A DNA stretch of 64,000 nt from Paraphysomonas bandaiensis (GCA_965644295.1 CBFFRP010000442.1:86941-150940); one strand, 5' to 3'. Positions 22,487 through 32,517 are shown, counted from the first letter of the stretch. Made by a program: numbers and translations. The notes: a model not told the origin generated them from the letters alone.

Positions 22487-23058
22487 ATTAATTTTCAGTC
22501 AAGCGTAAGTTGCTGAATTCGAGAGTGATTAGTCTGGCGATACATCACAACGTCAAACAAAGTTGTCAGTTATGAAGTTGATAGACTGTAAGTTGTAAAA
22601 CATGCGTTAACAAATCAGGTTATTTTATGTTATTTTTGTATTGAAGCGGCGTGTCGCTAATTCTACATTGCCCTATGCTATCGCGAATTCCAGTCGCCTA
22701 GTTTAGGATATGTTATTCATTGTATAACATGTCTTCACGAAGCGAAAAACAGATTTTCTATTCAATCATAAAATGGCAGGTAGATGGTAGATAGCAATCC
22801 GAATAGCATTCGAAGAGGAAATTGCTCTGGACTGTCAATCATTTCATCGCCTGATGCTAATATCTTTGACTGTTGTTATCAGCACCATTTTCAATGTCAA
22901 AGTGGAGGAACATACCTTGTGACTGGCATATTGCAAATTAGTAGATAGAGATAGAGCTTTGGCAGGATCGTGTCAACTTATTTGCTTTCTGACATGAATT
23001 TCTTCATGTTAAATTAAATTTTTCTGAAAAAGGCATACTCGTATGCGTGGGTTTATTT
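22487..23058. other. Intergenic region between insulysin and the retrotransposon
   Basis: About 570 bp, AT-rich, holding the insulysin 3' UTR and the pre-insertion flank of the copia element. No gene seen. Confidence 0.5.
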
Positions 23059-23063
23059 AATTA
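23059..23063. repeat. Target-site duplication (left)
   Basis: AATTA directly before the left LTR matches AATTA at 28356-28360 directly after the right LTR, the 5-bp duplication expected for a copia integrase. Confidence 0.85.
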
Positions 23064-23356
23064 TAACAGAAGTTGACATTATTTGCTAAGGTTTACTATT
23101 CTCAACTGATAAGATGAAATTATAAACATTACATGATAAAGAACCTAAGTTGTGTTCGATGTGTTCAACACCATTCATTTACTACTATAGTGTACAAACC
23201 ACCCACTCAGTGATCGTATCCTGTATAGTCATCCACTTCTACTTCAGTTTCATACTACATAATATAATGTACTAATTACATATATATCTTTCGATCCTTG
23301 CATCTCACATAATACTGCACTCAATTGCAAGTATATAGAATCTTCAGATCTCAACA
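23064..23356 (-). repeat. 3' LTR of the copia element
   Basis: 293 bp. In element orientation it starts TGTTGAGATCTG and ends AACTTCTGTTA. Identical to 28063-28355. The terminal bases are TG...TA rather than the common TG...CA. Confidence 0.95.
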
Positions 23357-23480
23357 CTCCCCCTCAATTGAGTGTTGTACTATGACGCCTCCCAGCTATT
23401 GAATGCCTGAGATAAAAAAATTCTTGACAGTAAAATAGACTCATCTCTAAGTCTAAACCTCTGTCTAAAAAACTCAGTAC

Positions 23481-25874
23481 CTACTTGCGCCTTCTTTTAT
23501 CCCTTGGTCCCTCATTAATCACTTCAGTGGAACTCTTAACTTTCTCTCCAAGATTTCTCTTTCTCTGCTCCATATATGATAAACCAACCAATGACTTTGT
23601 ATAAATATCTGCTGCTTGTTGCGATGTATGCACATGCACTAACTTAATCGTATTGAACTGATTGGGATCCACGTGCTCTCTCACCATGTGATACTTAATC
23701 TCAATGTGCTTCGACTTCTTGTGAAACACTGGGTTTTCGGCCAAATCCTGGGCACTCTGACTGTCGATGAAGAATGGTGTGGGTTTGATGAGCCTCAACT
23801 TAATCTCACCCGTCACCCCCCGAACCCATAGCACTTCTTGGAGACCCGAGTAAATACACTGATACTCAGACTGCATGCTTGACGTTGCCACTGTCGTCTG
23901 CAGTTTGGACTGCCAGACTATAGGCCCTCCCGCTGCAAACCCAACGTACCCCGACGTGGACTTCCTGGAGAGCTGATCTCCCGCCCAATCCGCGTCAGTA
24001 AACATATGGAAGTCGAACCGTCTACTCCCATATTGAATCCCTTTGTCAATAGAACCACGAATATATTGCCATACATGTGTTAATAGCTTGCATACTTCAA
24101 TATTCACCTTATTACTGAACCGAGACAGTACTCCCACTGCATAGGCAATATCCGGCCTCGTGTTCATCGATAGATATAGTAATGCACCTATCAGCGGCCG
24201 ATATGGGAAGTTATCTACTATAAGCTGTTCCTCCTCGGTATGCTCATGCCGCGCCCCTTTTGCCACTAAATCCATTGCTTCCGCCGGTAGAGGACTCTTC
24301 CGTACCTTTCGCGGTGACCCAAGATACTTTTCAAACTTTTCTAAGATCTTAGCCGCATATACTGATTGGTCAAGACGAATATACTCTGGCGTTCTTGTGA
24401 CTCGAACATTCAGAAAATGTTCCATCTCGCCCATATCCTTCATATCAAACCGGGCACACAGTTGAGCTTTAATATCCTTCACTATGTTGACATCACGACC
24501 TAACACTAGGATATCATCCACATATATCGTTAATAATATCAATTCATCGCCCTTATACTGATAATACAAACACGGGTCTAATACACATGGTTTAAAATGC
24601 ATAGATCGTATGAATTTATCCAATGTTTTCCACCACGACCGCGGGGAACTCCGAAGCCCGTATAACGACTTCTTCAGCTTAAAGCAGTACCCCTCAGGCA
24701 GCTGAAAGTCCGGAGTTGCCTTCATATATACGTCCCCCTCTATATCTGCATATAGAAATGCGTTAGACACATCCAGTTGATGAATTACCATGTTCATCAC
24801 GAAAGCTATGGCGATTAACAGTCGCACTGTTACCCCCTTAACAACGGGTGCGAAATGGTTCGCCCAACCACTCGACTGCTGTCCACAACCGATTGCTACA
24901 AGACGAGCCTTATATCGGCGGACCTCTCCCTCCTTATCGTACTTCTTTCCATAGACGTACTTGGAGTGCAGTGGGACGACTCCGTCCGGTATACGAGTCA
25001 CCTCCATGGTATCTCGCTTCGCCAAACCCTCTCGCTCTACACGGCGAGCTCGTCTCCACTCCCTGTGCTCGGCACTCTCCAAGGACTCACGATGTGTCTG
25101 AGGCACTGTCGACTCTTCCGCTGACATCCACACTGAGTCTGCCTCCTGTAAAAGGTCACTCACATCACTCTCATCACTCAAATGATGGATTTGTCCTAAC
25201 ACCGACACATTCGTTACCGTCCTTGGAGTTCTTGCGCGTTTGCCGTGCGGATGATTCTCGGCAGGGGTCCCTTCCCCCGAAGGTAATGCTGAGTCAGCCT
25301 GGGGCTGCACCTGCCCACTTTCCGACTGCTGTGGCACCACTCCGCTGATACCGCCGTCACGGTTGTCAGTAACTCTGGCCCTAACCACCCTCTGCGCAAG
25401 ATCCTCTGTCATCTTCTTGATGTCAGCAATATGAATAGGAGTTTTATCCTCCACTTGAACCTGGTTACCAGTAACCAACGACCGGTATCCTACAATAAGT
25501 CCCTTCCTTATCACCACTCTGTTAGTCTTGTATAGCAGACCACCATCCTCATGGTGCTTTCCGATAAGATACTCAAACTCACCCGGTTGACGAGCCTCGG
25601 GATCTATAGCCACTTGAGCCTCCTCCAGCTCTCTATAATAATCCTGAGACCTCTCAGGTACCGATTCATCAAATAATACATGTACCGAGTGTACTACGGT
25701 GTCCCCCACTAGCACCTTGTATCCTTTTCGATCAGCTGGATACCCTATGAAATAACCTGTCATTGCTTTGTCCTCCCAGTCCTTCCTCCTGTCGGCCTTG
25801 GGTGTTAGCACATATGCTTTGCACCCCCATTTCCGTAGCCACGATAGGCTGGGAACGCTCCCCCTGGGACACAC
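23481..25874 (-). CDS. Copia pol, C-terminal part: reverse transcriptase and RNase H
   Basis: About 797 codons open from the -1 frame at 25874 to the stop at 23481; there is no genuine start (GTG at 25874), so it is the continuation of the upstream frame. In order: the end of the integrase/GKGY region (RKWGCKAYVLTP), a Ser/acidic linker, the copia RT (start GCGQQSSGW, LDVSNAFLYADIEGDVYMK, the SLYGLRSSPRSWW block, active site YVDD near residue 451), then RNase H (DADWAGD, SMQSEYQ, DSQSAQDLAENP, KHIEIKYH, ADIYTKSL). All catalytic motifs are intact. Confidence 0.93.
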   Translation of the reverse strand: MCPRGSVPSLSWLRKWGCKAYVLTPKADRRKDWEDKAMTGYFIGYPADRKGYKVLVGDTVVHSVHVLFDESVPERSQDYYRELEEAQVAIDPEARQPGEFEYLIGKHHEDGGLLYKTNRVVIRKGLIVGYRSLVTGNQVQVEDKTPIHIADIKKMTEDLAQRVVRARVTDNRDGGISGVVPQQSESGQVQPQADSALPSGEGTPAENHPHGKRARTPRTVTNVSVLGQIHHLSDESDVSDLLQEADSVWMSAEESTVPQTHRESLESAEHREWRRARRVEREGLAKRDTMEVTRIPDGVVPLHSKYVYGKKYDKEGEVRRYKARLVAIGCGQQSSGWANHFAPVVKGVTVRLLIAIAFVMNMVIHQLDVSNAFLYADIEGDVYMKATPDFQLPEGYCFKLKKSLYGLRSSPRSWWKTLDKFIRSMHFKPCVLDPCLYYQYKGDELILLTIYVDDILVLGRDVNIVKDIKAQLCARFDMKDMGEMEHFLNVRVTRTPEYIRLDQSVYAAKILEKFEKYLGSPRKVRKSPLPAEAMDLVAKGARHEHTEEEQLIVDNFPYRPLIGALLYLSMNTRPDIAYAVGVLSRFSNKVNIEVCKLLTHVWQYIRGSIDKGIQYGSRRFDFHMFTDADWAGDQLSRKSTSGYVGFAAGGPIVWQSKLQTTVATSSMQSEYQCIYSGLQEVLWVRGVTGEIKLRLIKPTPFFIDSQSAQDLAENPVFHKKSKHIEIKYHMVREHVDPNQFNTIKLVHVHTSQQAADIYTKSLVGLSYMEQRKRNLGEKVKSSTEVINEGPRDKRRRK

Positions 25875-28078
25875 TCATATGGAGACATCCATCCTTGCCA
25901 CGTCCGAGTTGGCATTCGTCGCACAATGTAACATGCAGTTTGATAAGCATCAAACCAGAACGACTTTGGAAGTCCAGATGCCGTCAACATCGTCAGTGTC
26001 ATCTCCCCAATTGTTCGGAATTTCCTCTCAGACACCGCGTTGAGCTCTGGCGTGTCTCGTGTTGTATGTGACACCCGAGTCCCATATCGCTGCAACAGAT
26101 ACTCTCTTATCTGCTGACTAATAAGTTCGGATCCTCCATCGGCATGATACTCCACTATACGGTTCCACCCCTCGTACTTCACTAAGTGGACCTCGCACAA
26201 GTGTCGTAGACATTTGAACACCTCCTCTCCGCTTCGAGTCCTCAATCCATATTCCCATATCATCTTTGTTGCTAAGTCCGTGAATAGGAGCACGTACTTA
26301 TACCCTTGTCTGGATTCACAATTCAGGTAGACTGAGATGTCCGCTGTCACTCGTTCCAGAAACCTGACTGCGCTTAGCTCTTCGTTGTCCCGTGATTTGA
26401 ACGAATGCCTGGTTATCTTCGCCTTGGCACACCATTTACACAGGGGTTTCTTGCAACTCTTCTCCTTTGCCTTCGAAAGGTGATGTCGTTGTAGTCCTGA
26501 TCCTCTGAATAACATGTGTCGGTGAGCTTCTAATAACTTCGATTTCGAGACATGTCCAGTACGCTCATGTAAGCGATCCAACGCATCTTGTCCTGTATTA
26601 TCCGACAAATTTACCTCCTCCATCTGATTGCACATAGACACGTTTGGCAGATTTAACACCTCCATCAAGTCCACATACGGCATCCCTCCATGCTCATCGT
26701 ACTCTCCAGTCAACACCTCGTTTCCAGAGTCCAATTCCACGATTTTAGGCTTTCGAAGCAGTTGTAATCCGTATCCCATTGATCTCAGCATCCCTCCTGA
26801 CACAATGTTCTTCACCGCTTCTTCACTAACTCTGATGTCTCTCCATTCCCCGAATGTACCAGCCCCCTGTGTCTCCAATTGAGAACCCTTTCTAGTTAGT
26901 TGGATTGCCCCAAACTCAGGAGTAAATGACTCCAGTGTAATTTTATCCTTTACTATAAACAGTCTTTTACTTGCACAACTGTCCAGATATACACGAGGTT
27001 CTTCCGACGTATCCACCGATAGCAAAACCTCTTCTCCAAACATATTCGCTTCATCATCCGACGACTCTCCGTCGTTGACGTATTTCTTCCATTCTGTCTC
27101 GAATTTCCTGTTCGATTTTCGAGGATTCTCATTATCCGGGTTTTTTATGTTCTTCCGTTTTTTCGACTTGCACTGTCGGGCTTTATGACTAAAATCTCCA
27201 CAGATATGACAACCAGTATAATCCTTTGATCCTGGCTGCTGCACACTCTTCGAAGCCTTTTCCTTTGTCTTCCCTTTTCTTTTGAACTTATCCATTTTTC
27301 TTTGTCGTTCCTTAGCATAACAATTCGCTGCTACGTGTCCCTTCTTCCGACAAAATGAACAAACCACTGGCTCCTTCGACGCCGTAAAATTGATCTCTTC
27401 AGATTTGTCTCCCTTTAGTTTCTTCAGCTGCGTCATAGCCTCGTCATACTCTTCACAAGCCTCTTTCACCGAATCAAATGTAGTTGTTGCTTTAGGCATC
27501 ATCGCTACCGACATCCATAAATCATGTAATTCCTCTATCTGCAGCGCTGCTTTTATCTTTGCTAATTTACTTGCCTCTGTCTGCGGTTGTCCCAATTTTA
27601 TGAGCTTCTGGATTATACCGTTCAGTCGATCTACCCCAACAGACACCTTTTCCCCCGGCCTTATTTTGAACGAATGGTATTCTGCCGTAGTCTTCTCCAA
27701 TACAGTCCCAATCTCGCCTCTGAACCTATCAACCAGTGTCTGAAGGAGCTCACTGGATAACACCTCCTTAGCAGGATCATCAGCAGGTAAAGTTGCCTTC
27801 CCCTCCAAATATTGATTGGCTACCTCCAACACATCAGGGTCATGCTCGCAAGCCTCCCAAATAGTACTAACACAGGTATCATTACGCTCTCTCCATGACT
27901 CTAAATTCCTTCCTCCGGCTGGCGGGTCCTCCAAGCCAAGATGGTTTCGGTTTTTCTTCATTAGATGCATCTTGATTTTTCTCGCTGAATAGTCTGCTTG
28001 GTTCTTGTCAAACCGTAGCTTCTTGTCATCTTCCCCATCCCTACAACTAGCATTCGCTACCATAACAGAAGTTGACAT
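25805..28078 (-). CDS. Copia gag, protease and integrase
   Basis: 757 codons. The first ATG (28078) lies inside the 5' LTR, 16 bp from its end, so the gag frame runs through the primer-binding site; a second ATG at 28063 overlaps that site. Order: gag helical domain, CCHC zinc knuckles at about residues 240-253 (CSFCRKKGHVAANC) and 290-303 (CHICGDFSHKARQC), aspartic protease with YLDSCAS at D366 (DSC where D-S/T-G is usual), the HHCC integrase domain, and the integrase core with D580, D647 (HADGGSE) and E684 (SERKF), a D,D36E spacing. The frame ends shortly after the integrase core because of the single-base shift at 25860-25864. Confidence 0.93.
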   Translation of the reverse strand: MSTSVMVANASCRDGEDDKKLRFDKNQADYSARKIKMHLMKKNRNHLGLEDPPAGGRNLESWRERNDTCVSTIWEACEHDPDVLEVANQYLEGKATLPADDPAKEVLSSELLQTLVDRFRGEIGTVLEKTTAEYHSFKIRPGEKVSVGVDRLNGIIQKLIKLGQPQTEASKLAKIKAALQIEELHDLWMSVAMMPKATTTFDSVKEACEEYDEAMTQLKKLKGDKSEEINFTASKEPVVCSFCRKKGHVAANCYAKERQRKMDKFKRKGKTKEKASKSVQQPGSKDYTGCHICGDFSHKARQCKSKKRKNIKNPDNENPRKSNRKFETEWKKYVNDGESSDDEANMFGEEVLLSVDTSEEPRVYLDSCASKRLFIVKDKITLESFTPEFGAIQLTRKGSQLETQGAGTFGEWRDIRVSEEAVKNIVSGGMLRSMGYGLQLLRKPKIVELDSGNEVLTGEYDEHGGMPYVDLMEVLNLPNVSMCNQMEEVNLSDNTGQDALDRLHERTGHVSKSKLLEAHRHMLFRGSGLQRHHLSKAKEKSCKKPLCKWCAKAKITRHSFKSRDNEELSAVRFLERVTADISVYLNCESRQGYKYVLLFTDLATKMIWEYGLRTRSGEEVFKCLRHLCEVHLVKYEGWNRIVEYHADGGSELISQQIREYLLQRYGTRVSHTTRDTPELNAVSERKFRTIGEMTLTMLTASGLPKSFWFDAYQTACYIVRRMPTRTWQGWMSPYECVPGGAFPAYRGYGNGGAKHMC

Positions 28079-28355
28079 TATTTGCTAAGGTTTACTATTC
28101 TCAACTGATAAGATGAAATTATAAACATTACATGATAAAGAACCTAAGTTGTGTTCGATGTGTTCAACACCATTCATTTACTACTATAGTGTACAAACCA
28201 CCCACTCAGTGATCGTATCCTGTATAGTCATCCACTTCTACTTCAGTTTCATACTACATAATATAATGTACTAATTACATATATATCTTTCGATCCTTGC
28301 ATCTCACATAATACTGCACTCAATTGCAAGTATATAGAATCTTCAGATCTCAACA
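28063..28355 (-). repeat. 5' LTR of the copia element
   Basis: 293 bp, identical to 23064-23356. It carries the element's promoter by family analogy and contains the gag start codon at 28078. The right target duplication AATTA follows at 28356-28360. Confidence 0.95.
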
Positions 28356-28432
28356 AATTATGTTGAGTTTTGCCGTTAATTCTACCCATCAGAGTTATGT
28401 CTCGTGGTTTGACAATTCAATGTACAGCTTTG

Positions 28433-28700
28433 AATTGAGAGGGAGTGTTGAGTTTTGCTGTTTAAGCGATTAAAAGCTGTAATTCTAAGATGTTGGAATT
28501 ATGACGGTTACTGGAGAATACAGTAGTGGTTAGCTGTATTATGAGAAGTGATATCATGACGATAAAAGATCGTACTTGAAATGAGTGGTAGTAGAGATAA
28601 CGTGATATATTGTTTATTATATTTATTATAATCTTCTCTAATCTTAACTTGATTAATGAGTGAATACACGTCCAGTTAACTTAGTAATCACCCAATTGTG
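28433..28700 (+). repeat. Polypurine tract plus old LTR relic
   Basis: AATTGAGAGGGAG followed at 28446 by TGTTGAGTTTTGCTG reproduces the polypurine-tract/LTR junction of the intact element (AATTGAGGGGGAG then TGTTGAG) but in plus orientation and with a different LTR body. The body matches the relic at 9688. A similar TGTTGAGTTTTGCCG starts at 28361. The right limit is uncertain. Confidence 0.5.
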
Positions 28701-29269
28701 TCATATCTTGACAAATTATATATCTCTTCTTTGTCATTACTATTCTCATATTGATTTGTTCTATTACTTTAATTTACTTTAAGGTATTCGAATTTACACT
28801 CTACTACGGTTCCTCTGTATGAGTGTATTCTTGCTCACACAGAAACTACTGCTCCTCTGATAGTCGTCCCCTAAGGGATACACATAACGCCATTTACACT
28901 ACTTTTTACCTGAGTATTACGAAGCCGTTGAATATCGGCAATCACGTTATTCTATATGTATCGTGACGAGCGTTGTAAAAATGTTCATATTGTTCTTTGC
29001 AACGATCTTTGCCATCATGTTATGTTACTTTTACGTGCTGATGTTAAAAGTATATACTGAGCCTTAAATATACTGTCACACGCTTACATAAAGTGGCTGT
29101 GCACATACATCCAAGCTTCTATACGTTAACTGAAAATGGGATTGTACCGTAGTATGATCAGTAGCTATATAATAATTATACATCTTAAGATTCTATAGTA
29201 GTGAATGTCTGATTATAATCAATTGCTGTGTAATAAGAGTCAGAAGTAATGTAGCAAAACTATTTAACT

Positions 29270-29860
29270 AACTAGTGCTTAACTCTGATATACTAGTTGA
29301 GGTGGTCGCACCTTGGTGCTTGCGGTGACGCACAAGAGAGATAAATAGTATGGTATTATATTAAGTGCTTGACAGACCCCTCTGCTTAGTCTCTATTTCT
29401 ATTAGTTTTAATACTGATAATCAGACATTACAACATAATAATACTCTGATATACTACTATTTGGCGCTACGCTGCTTTTTGTGCGTCACCACAAGCACCA
29501 AAAAGTGAAACCACTTTTGCTTTCTGTCCTTAAGGTAAACAGCCCGTATGATTGACTTCAGCAGGCAGCCCAGTACGCAGTGATTGAAAACCAATTAATT
29601 GTTTCCCAAAAGCCTGTGACAAAAGCCTCTAGATCTTGAACAGACATATTGAAAGTCTTTTTATTTAGCAATAGGCGTTAGAAACCTGTACCAATATAGT
29701 GGCTAGTTGAATGCTAGACATACTAGTTAGACCTCTACCCATAACTAATCCGTACAAATATTCCATTATCCTACTATTTAACGCTACAGAAGCTGCTTGT
29801 GCGTCGCCGCAAGTACCAAGGTGCAACCACTTCCGTTCTTGAACAGACATCATCTTCCAA
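29270..29860. mobile_element. Long-inverted-repeat element, copy 2 (rearranged)
   Basis: Carries several blocks of the family seen at 10085-11245: GTGGTCGCACCTTGGTGCTTGCG near 29300 in one orientation and GCTGCTTGTGCGTCGCCGC plus CAAGGTGCAACCACTTCCG near 29780-29835 in the other, with ATTTAGCAATAGGCGTTAG at 29665 and GACTTCAGCAGGCAGCCCAG at 29551. Rearranged or nested; no coding content. Confidence 0.55.
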
Positions 29861-30022
29861 TTGTCTCTCTTACGGTTACTATACATCATTATGTTAATCA
29901 CTATTTTTCTAACTGCTGTGTACATATTGTAGTGTATTCTTCACTGCAAGTAATAGTATTACATATTACAGTAACACTGCTTCAATATATAAGCAATTCC
30001 ATTCTGAACAGGTTGCTTGTTT

Positions 30023-30185
30023 CAGGGCTAGGAAACAATATATTGAATTGCAATACATTGTACAATATATTGCAATATATTGTAATTGCATTGTTGGGCT
30101 TGTTTAAAATCTCCATCAATATAATAGTATTAATTGAACGCTCTCTAACAATAATAGTATTGCAATATATTGTTTCCTAGCCCTG
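30023..30185. mobile_element. MITE with CAGGGCTAGG inverted ends
   Basis: 163 bp with near-perfect terminal inverted repeats: CAGGGCTAGGAAACAATATA on the left and TATATTGTTTCCTAGCCCTG on the right. The interior is AT-rich, with further ATTGCAATA palindromes. CAGGG ends are typical of hAT elements. The flanking octamers GCTTGTTT and GTTTGTGT agree at six of eight positions, possibly an aged 8-bp target duplication. A diverged copy in the other orientation lies at 32853. Confidence 0.75.
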
Positions 30186-30644
30186 GTTTGTGTTGTGTTG
30201 TAATTGAAAAGAATTCTCCCTTGCTGGACCACAAGTTGCAACTTATTATTAGAGCTACTTACCTATCTTCCCACAGGACTTTCTTTCCACGATCGAACTG
30301 TTTTCTTGTTAAGATGGACTAAAACAAATATGTTAGTAGTACGTAGTTCATTTAGCAAATTCGTTAAGGTTGTACTAGACCGCAGCACATAATTGCAGTG
30401 GTGTAAGAAATGAAATTTCACACACAAAAAAACGATTATTATTTTTATAGAGAACAACCATTAGATCAAAGGGAAATTGTTCGAAACTCTAAAGAAACAC
30501 CACTCACAGCTTTCATAACACAGTTATAGGAGTGTTAATATATACTTCTCTCATGCCACCAACATGAGTATGTTGGAATCTTCCAATGAACCATGCCACA
30601 ATTTCGAGGCATCGAGGTATATATAATAGGCGTGGCATGTGCCA
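30186..30644. other. Intergenic region
   Basis: Sequence between the MITE and the 3' end of the zinc-finger gene. AT-rich, probable 3' UTR at the right end; nothing else recognised. Confidence 0.4.
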
Positions 30645-31803
30645 CTACAGCCGCCTGGTCTTGTGCGGGTTACTCTGAATCCATGCCATAATATCTGCGA
30701 CATTTTCGCCCGCCCCCAGTACAGGCGGAGGAGGGCGTACGATTTTCGGGGTGAGACCCACCATTTTTTGCTGATGGTGCTGTTTTTGTTCCCTCAGCTG
30801 CTGCTGAAAAACGGCCCCAGCCGTGGTGCGGGCTAGTGGCTGGTCTGATGCGATGGGGTCATCTGGAGGTGCAGAAGGGAGAGCGGAGACAGGAATGGCG
30901 CGAGAGGCCTCGGTCATAGCTGCAAGAAGTGAGTGCTTACCCTTTTCACCACCTGGTGCCATGTTGTCCCCATCTTTCTCAACCCCTTTATCCTCCTCGG
31001 AAGGAAAGCTGGCAATACTTATTCCATTATATCCGTTGGTATGCTCTAGGTCCTGCTGAACGTCGACCCGAGCTCGCTTAGAAGGACTAACACGACCACT
31101 GACGACGCTGTCAATCGACCCCTCATTTTCCCTTTTTCCAGTCTCACTTAAGCGCTTCCTTGCGCGTTCCAGGAACTCAAGAACGTTTGGTGACTCCTGG
31201 CTGCTTTGAAGAAGCCCCACTGCTGCTTGTAACAGCTCGGTGTACTCTCGAATCTGTGCCTCCAACGCGGCCTCTTTCCGTTTGTGCTGAAAATCCAGCT
31301 CGCGATGGCGGAGACTCATACGTACCAAACGTTGCCGCAATTGTTCACTACAAAAATAAATGATCAAAGTGTGAAATTCAACCATCCATTACTCACGTTG
31401 TGTCTTTACTGCTAAGAGACTCCTGCAATGAGCGAAAAGAGAAGTCGCAACAATTGGTCCCCACCTCATTTTTGGCATGCCACGTTTTCTTATGTATGTC
31501 TGTAAATAGAGACATAACAACAGGAGAAACACACAGCCCGCACATCATACCCAGATACTCCTTCAGTTTGAATCTCTTGCGACAGTCGCCTATATCACAC
31601 TCCCACTGCCTCTCATCTGTGTGGGTCTGCTCGTGTCGTATGAGACCGCACTTCTCAATGAACTCCTTATTGCACTTGCTGCACCTGAAGGGCTTCTCTC
31701 CTGTGTGTGTTCTGAAGTGTCTCGTAAGGCTCCATCGCTTATGAAACTCTCTGTGACAGCCCTCATACGGACACACGTACTTATCTTCTCTCCCTCCGCT
31801 CAT
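30645..31803 (-). CDS. C2H2 zinc-finger protein with coiled coil
   Basis: 352-aa probable nucleic-acid-binding regulator. Exons on the minus strand: 31803-31551, 31499-31397, 31347-30645; introns of 51 and 49 nt, total 1059 nt. The start is the ATG at 31803 (MSGGRED); the frame is open 30 nt upstream only to a GTG. Three C2H2 fingers: C11-C16...H29-H33, C41-C44...H57-H61 (joined by TGEKPF), and C69-C74...H87-H92, the last completed only when intron 1 is removed inside its helix (EYL|DIHKKTWH). The Cys-x4-Cys spacings recall TFIIIA-like fingers. A charged coiled coil (about residues 120-175) follows, then a Ser/Pro-rich region with SPSKRAR, a possible nuclear localisation signal, and a Gln/His run. 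Target unknown. Confidence 0.85.
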
Positions 31804-32280
31804 ACCACCTCTCAGAGGAAGATTATCTATCACTTCTGATTAACGTACCAGAGCAGAGAAGGAAAGAGCGAGTAGAGGATCGTGTGTGTGTGTCTAGAGA
31901 TGGATGTGCTCTTTGTCATGTACATGTACATACACACACAGCAGCAGGTACCGGATCTACAGCATATATATACAGCATGTACAGCATCGTAGGATTCCGC
32001 CCTACTTCCTACTGTATATAGGAACATGTACAGCAGTATACTGCACAGCAGCAGCACACCATATACCATATACTCATGAGATCAGTGTATAGCTACCGGT
32101 ATACGGTATCAGTATACAGCGTGAGTGTGAGTGGTATTCTAGTCATAGCTGTATTCGTATTCGTACTTGTCTTTTGAGATGAGCATAGAGGAGTACAGCC
32201 TTAACTAACACTCATTTCAGGTACCAACACCGCAACTCAATTCTTCAGTCAAAAGCAATTAGTTTTCAATTAATATCAAG
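31804..32280. other. Divergent intergenic region
   Basis: Between the zinc-finger gene (-) and the small membrane protein (+). Contains GTACAGCA, TGTACATGT and GTATAC-rich short repeats near 31915-32110. A polypyrimidine-AG at 32210-32220 could be an acceptor of a 5' UTR intron. No coding sequence. Confidence 0.4.
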
Positions 32281-32517
32281 ATGGTTCTTAGAACGTCTCG
32301 GATTTTGGATGGTGTTCATAAGTTGTCTGTTGCTATTCTGGCGGGGAATGCCTTCTTCGGTAGGTGATGACAGTTTACTACTAATGTAGTAACGACATTA
32401 ATACCTATAGGTTTTGCTTGGATGATTAGTGGTGCGGTCTCGGCTGCCTTACTCCCTCCTGTTCAAAAAAATGTTAAAATCGATTACAAAATGCACGACA
32501 CTGAGAAATCGAATTGA
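32281..32517 (+). CDS. COX14: Small single-pass membrane protein, COX14-like
   Basis: A 61-aa protein assembled from exons 32281-32359 and 32411-32517 across a 51-nt GT-AG intron (GGT Gly codon split). The first part, RILDGVHKLSVAILAGNAFF, followed by FAWMISGAVSAALL, predicts one membrane helix with a basic N-terminus and a hydrophilic C-terminus. The pattern R-x2-D-x2-H-x-L-x-V-x2-L-x-G matches yeast Cox14 as I remember it; that protein is an inner-membrane factor regulating COX1 synthesis and cytochrome oxidase assembly. Size and topology agree. Because it is so short the assignment is tentative; the coding call itself rests on the clean intron and ORF. SCO1, another cytochrome oxidase factor, lies 7 kb away. 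Confidence 0.6.

Larger units (their letters stand above)
23064..28355 (-). mobile_element. Ty1/copia LTR retrotransposon, nearly intact
   Basis: A 5292-bp element on the minus strand: 5' LTR 28063-28355, gag-protease-integrase frame, RT-RNase H frame, polypurine tract (AATTGAGGGGGAG, 23357-23369) and 3' LTR 23064-23356. The order PR-IN-RT-RH defines copia (Pseudoviridae). The LTRs are identical over 293 bp by eye and flanked by AATTA, which indicates a very recent insertion. The internal region begins TGGTAGCG directly after the LTR, as a tRNA-primer site complementary to an acceptor CCA end. One coding break, a -1 shift at 25860-25864, separates the two frames. Confidence 0.95.
28356..30022. 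other. Repeat-rich spacer right of the retrotransposon
   Basis: No gene supported. Contains a second, older LTR-like sequence at 28446, two segments of the long-inverted-repeat family (29270-29860) and AT-rich filler. The copia element therefore landed beside or within older repeats. Confidence 0.5.

Noticed and set aside
25805-25874. Programmed ribosomal frameshift in the copia polyprotein
   Set aside because: The site A-GGG-GGA is not a proper slippery heptamer and lies between integrase and RT, not a usual recoding point; a homopolymer indel is simpler.
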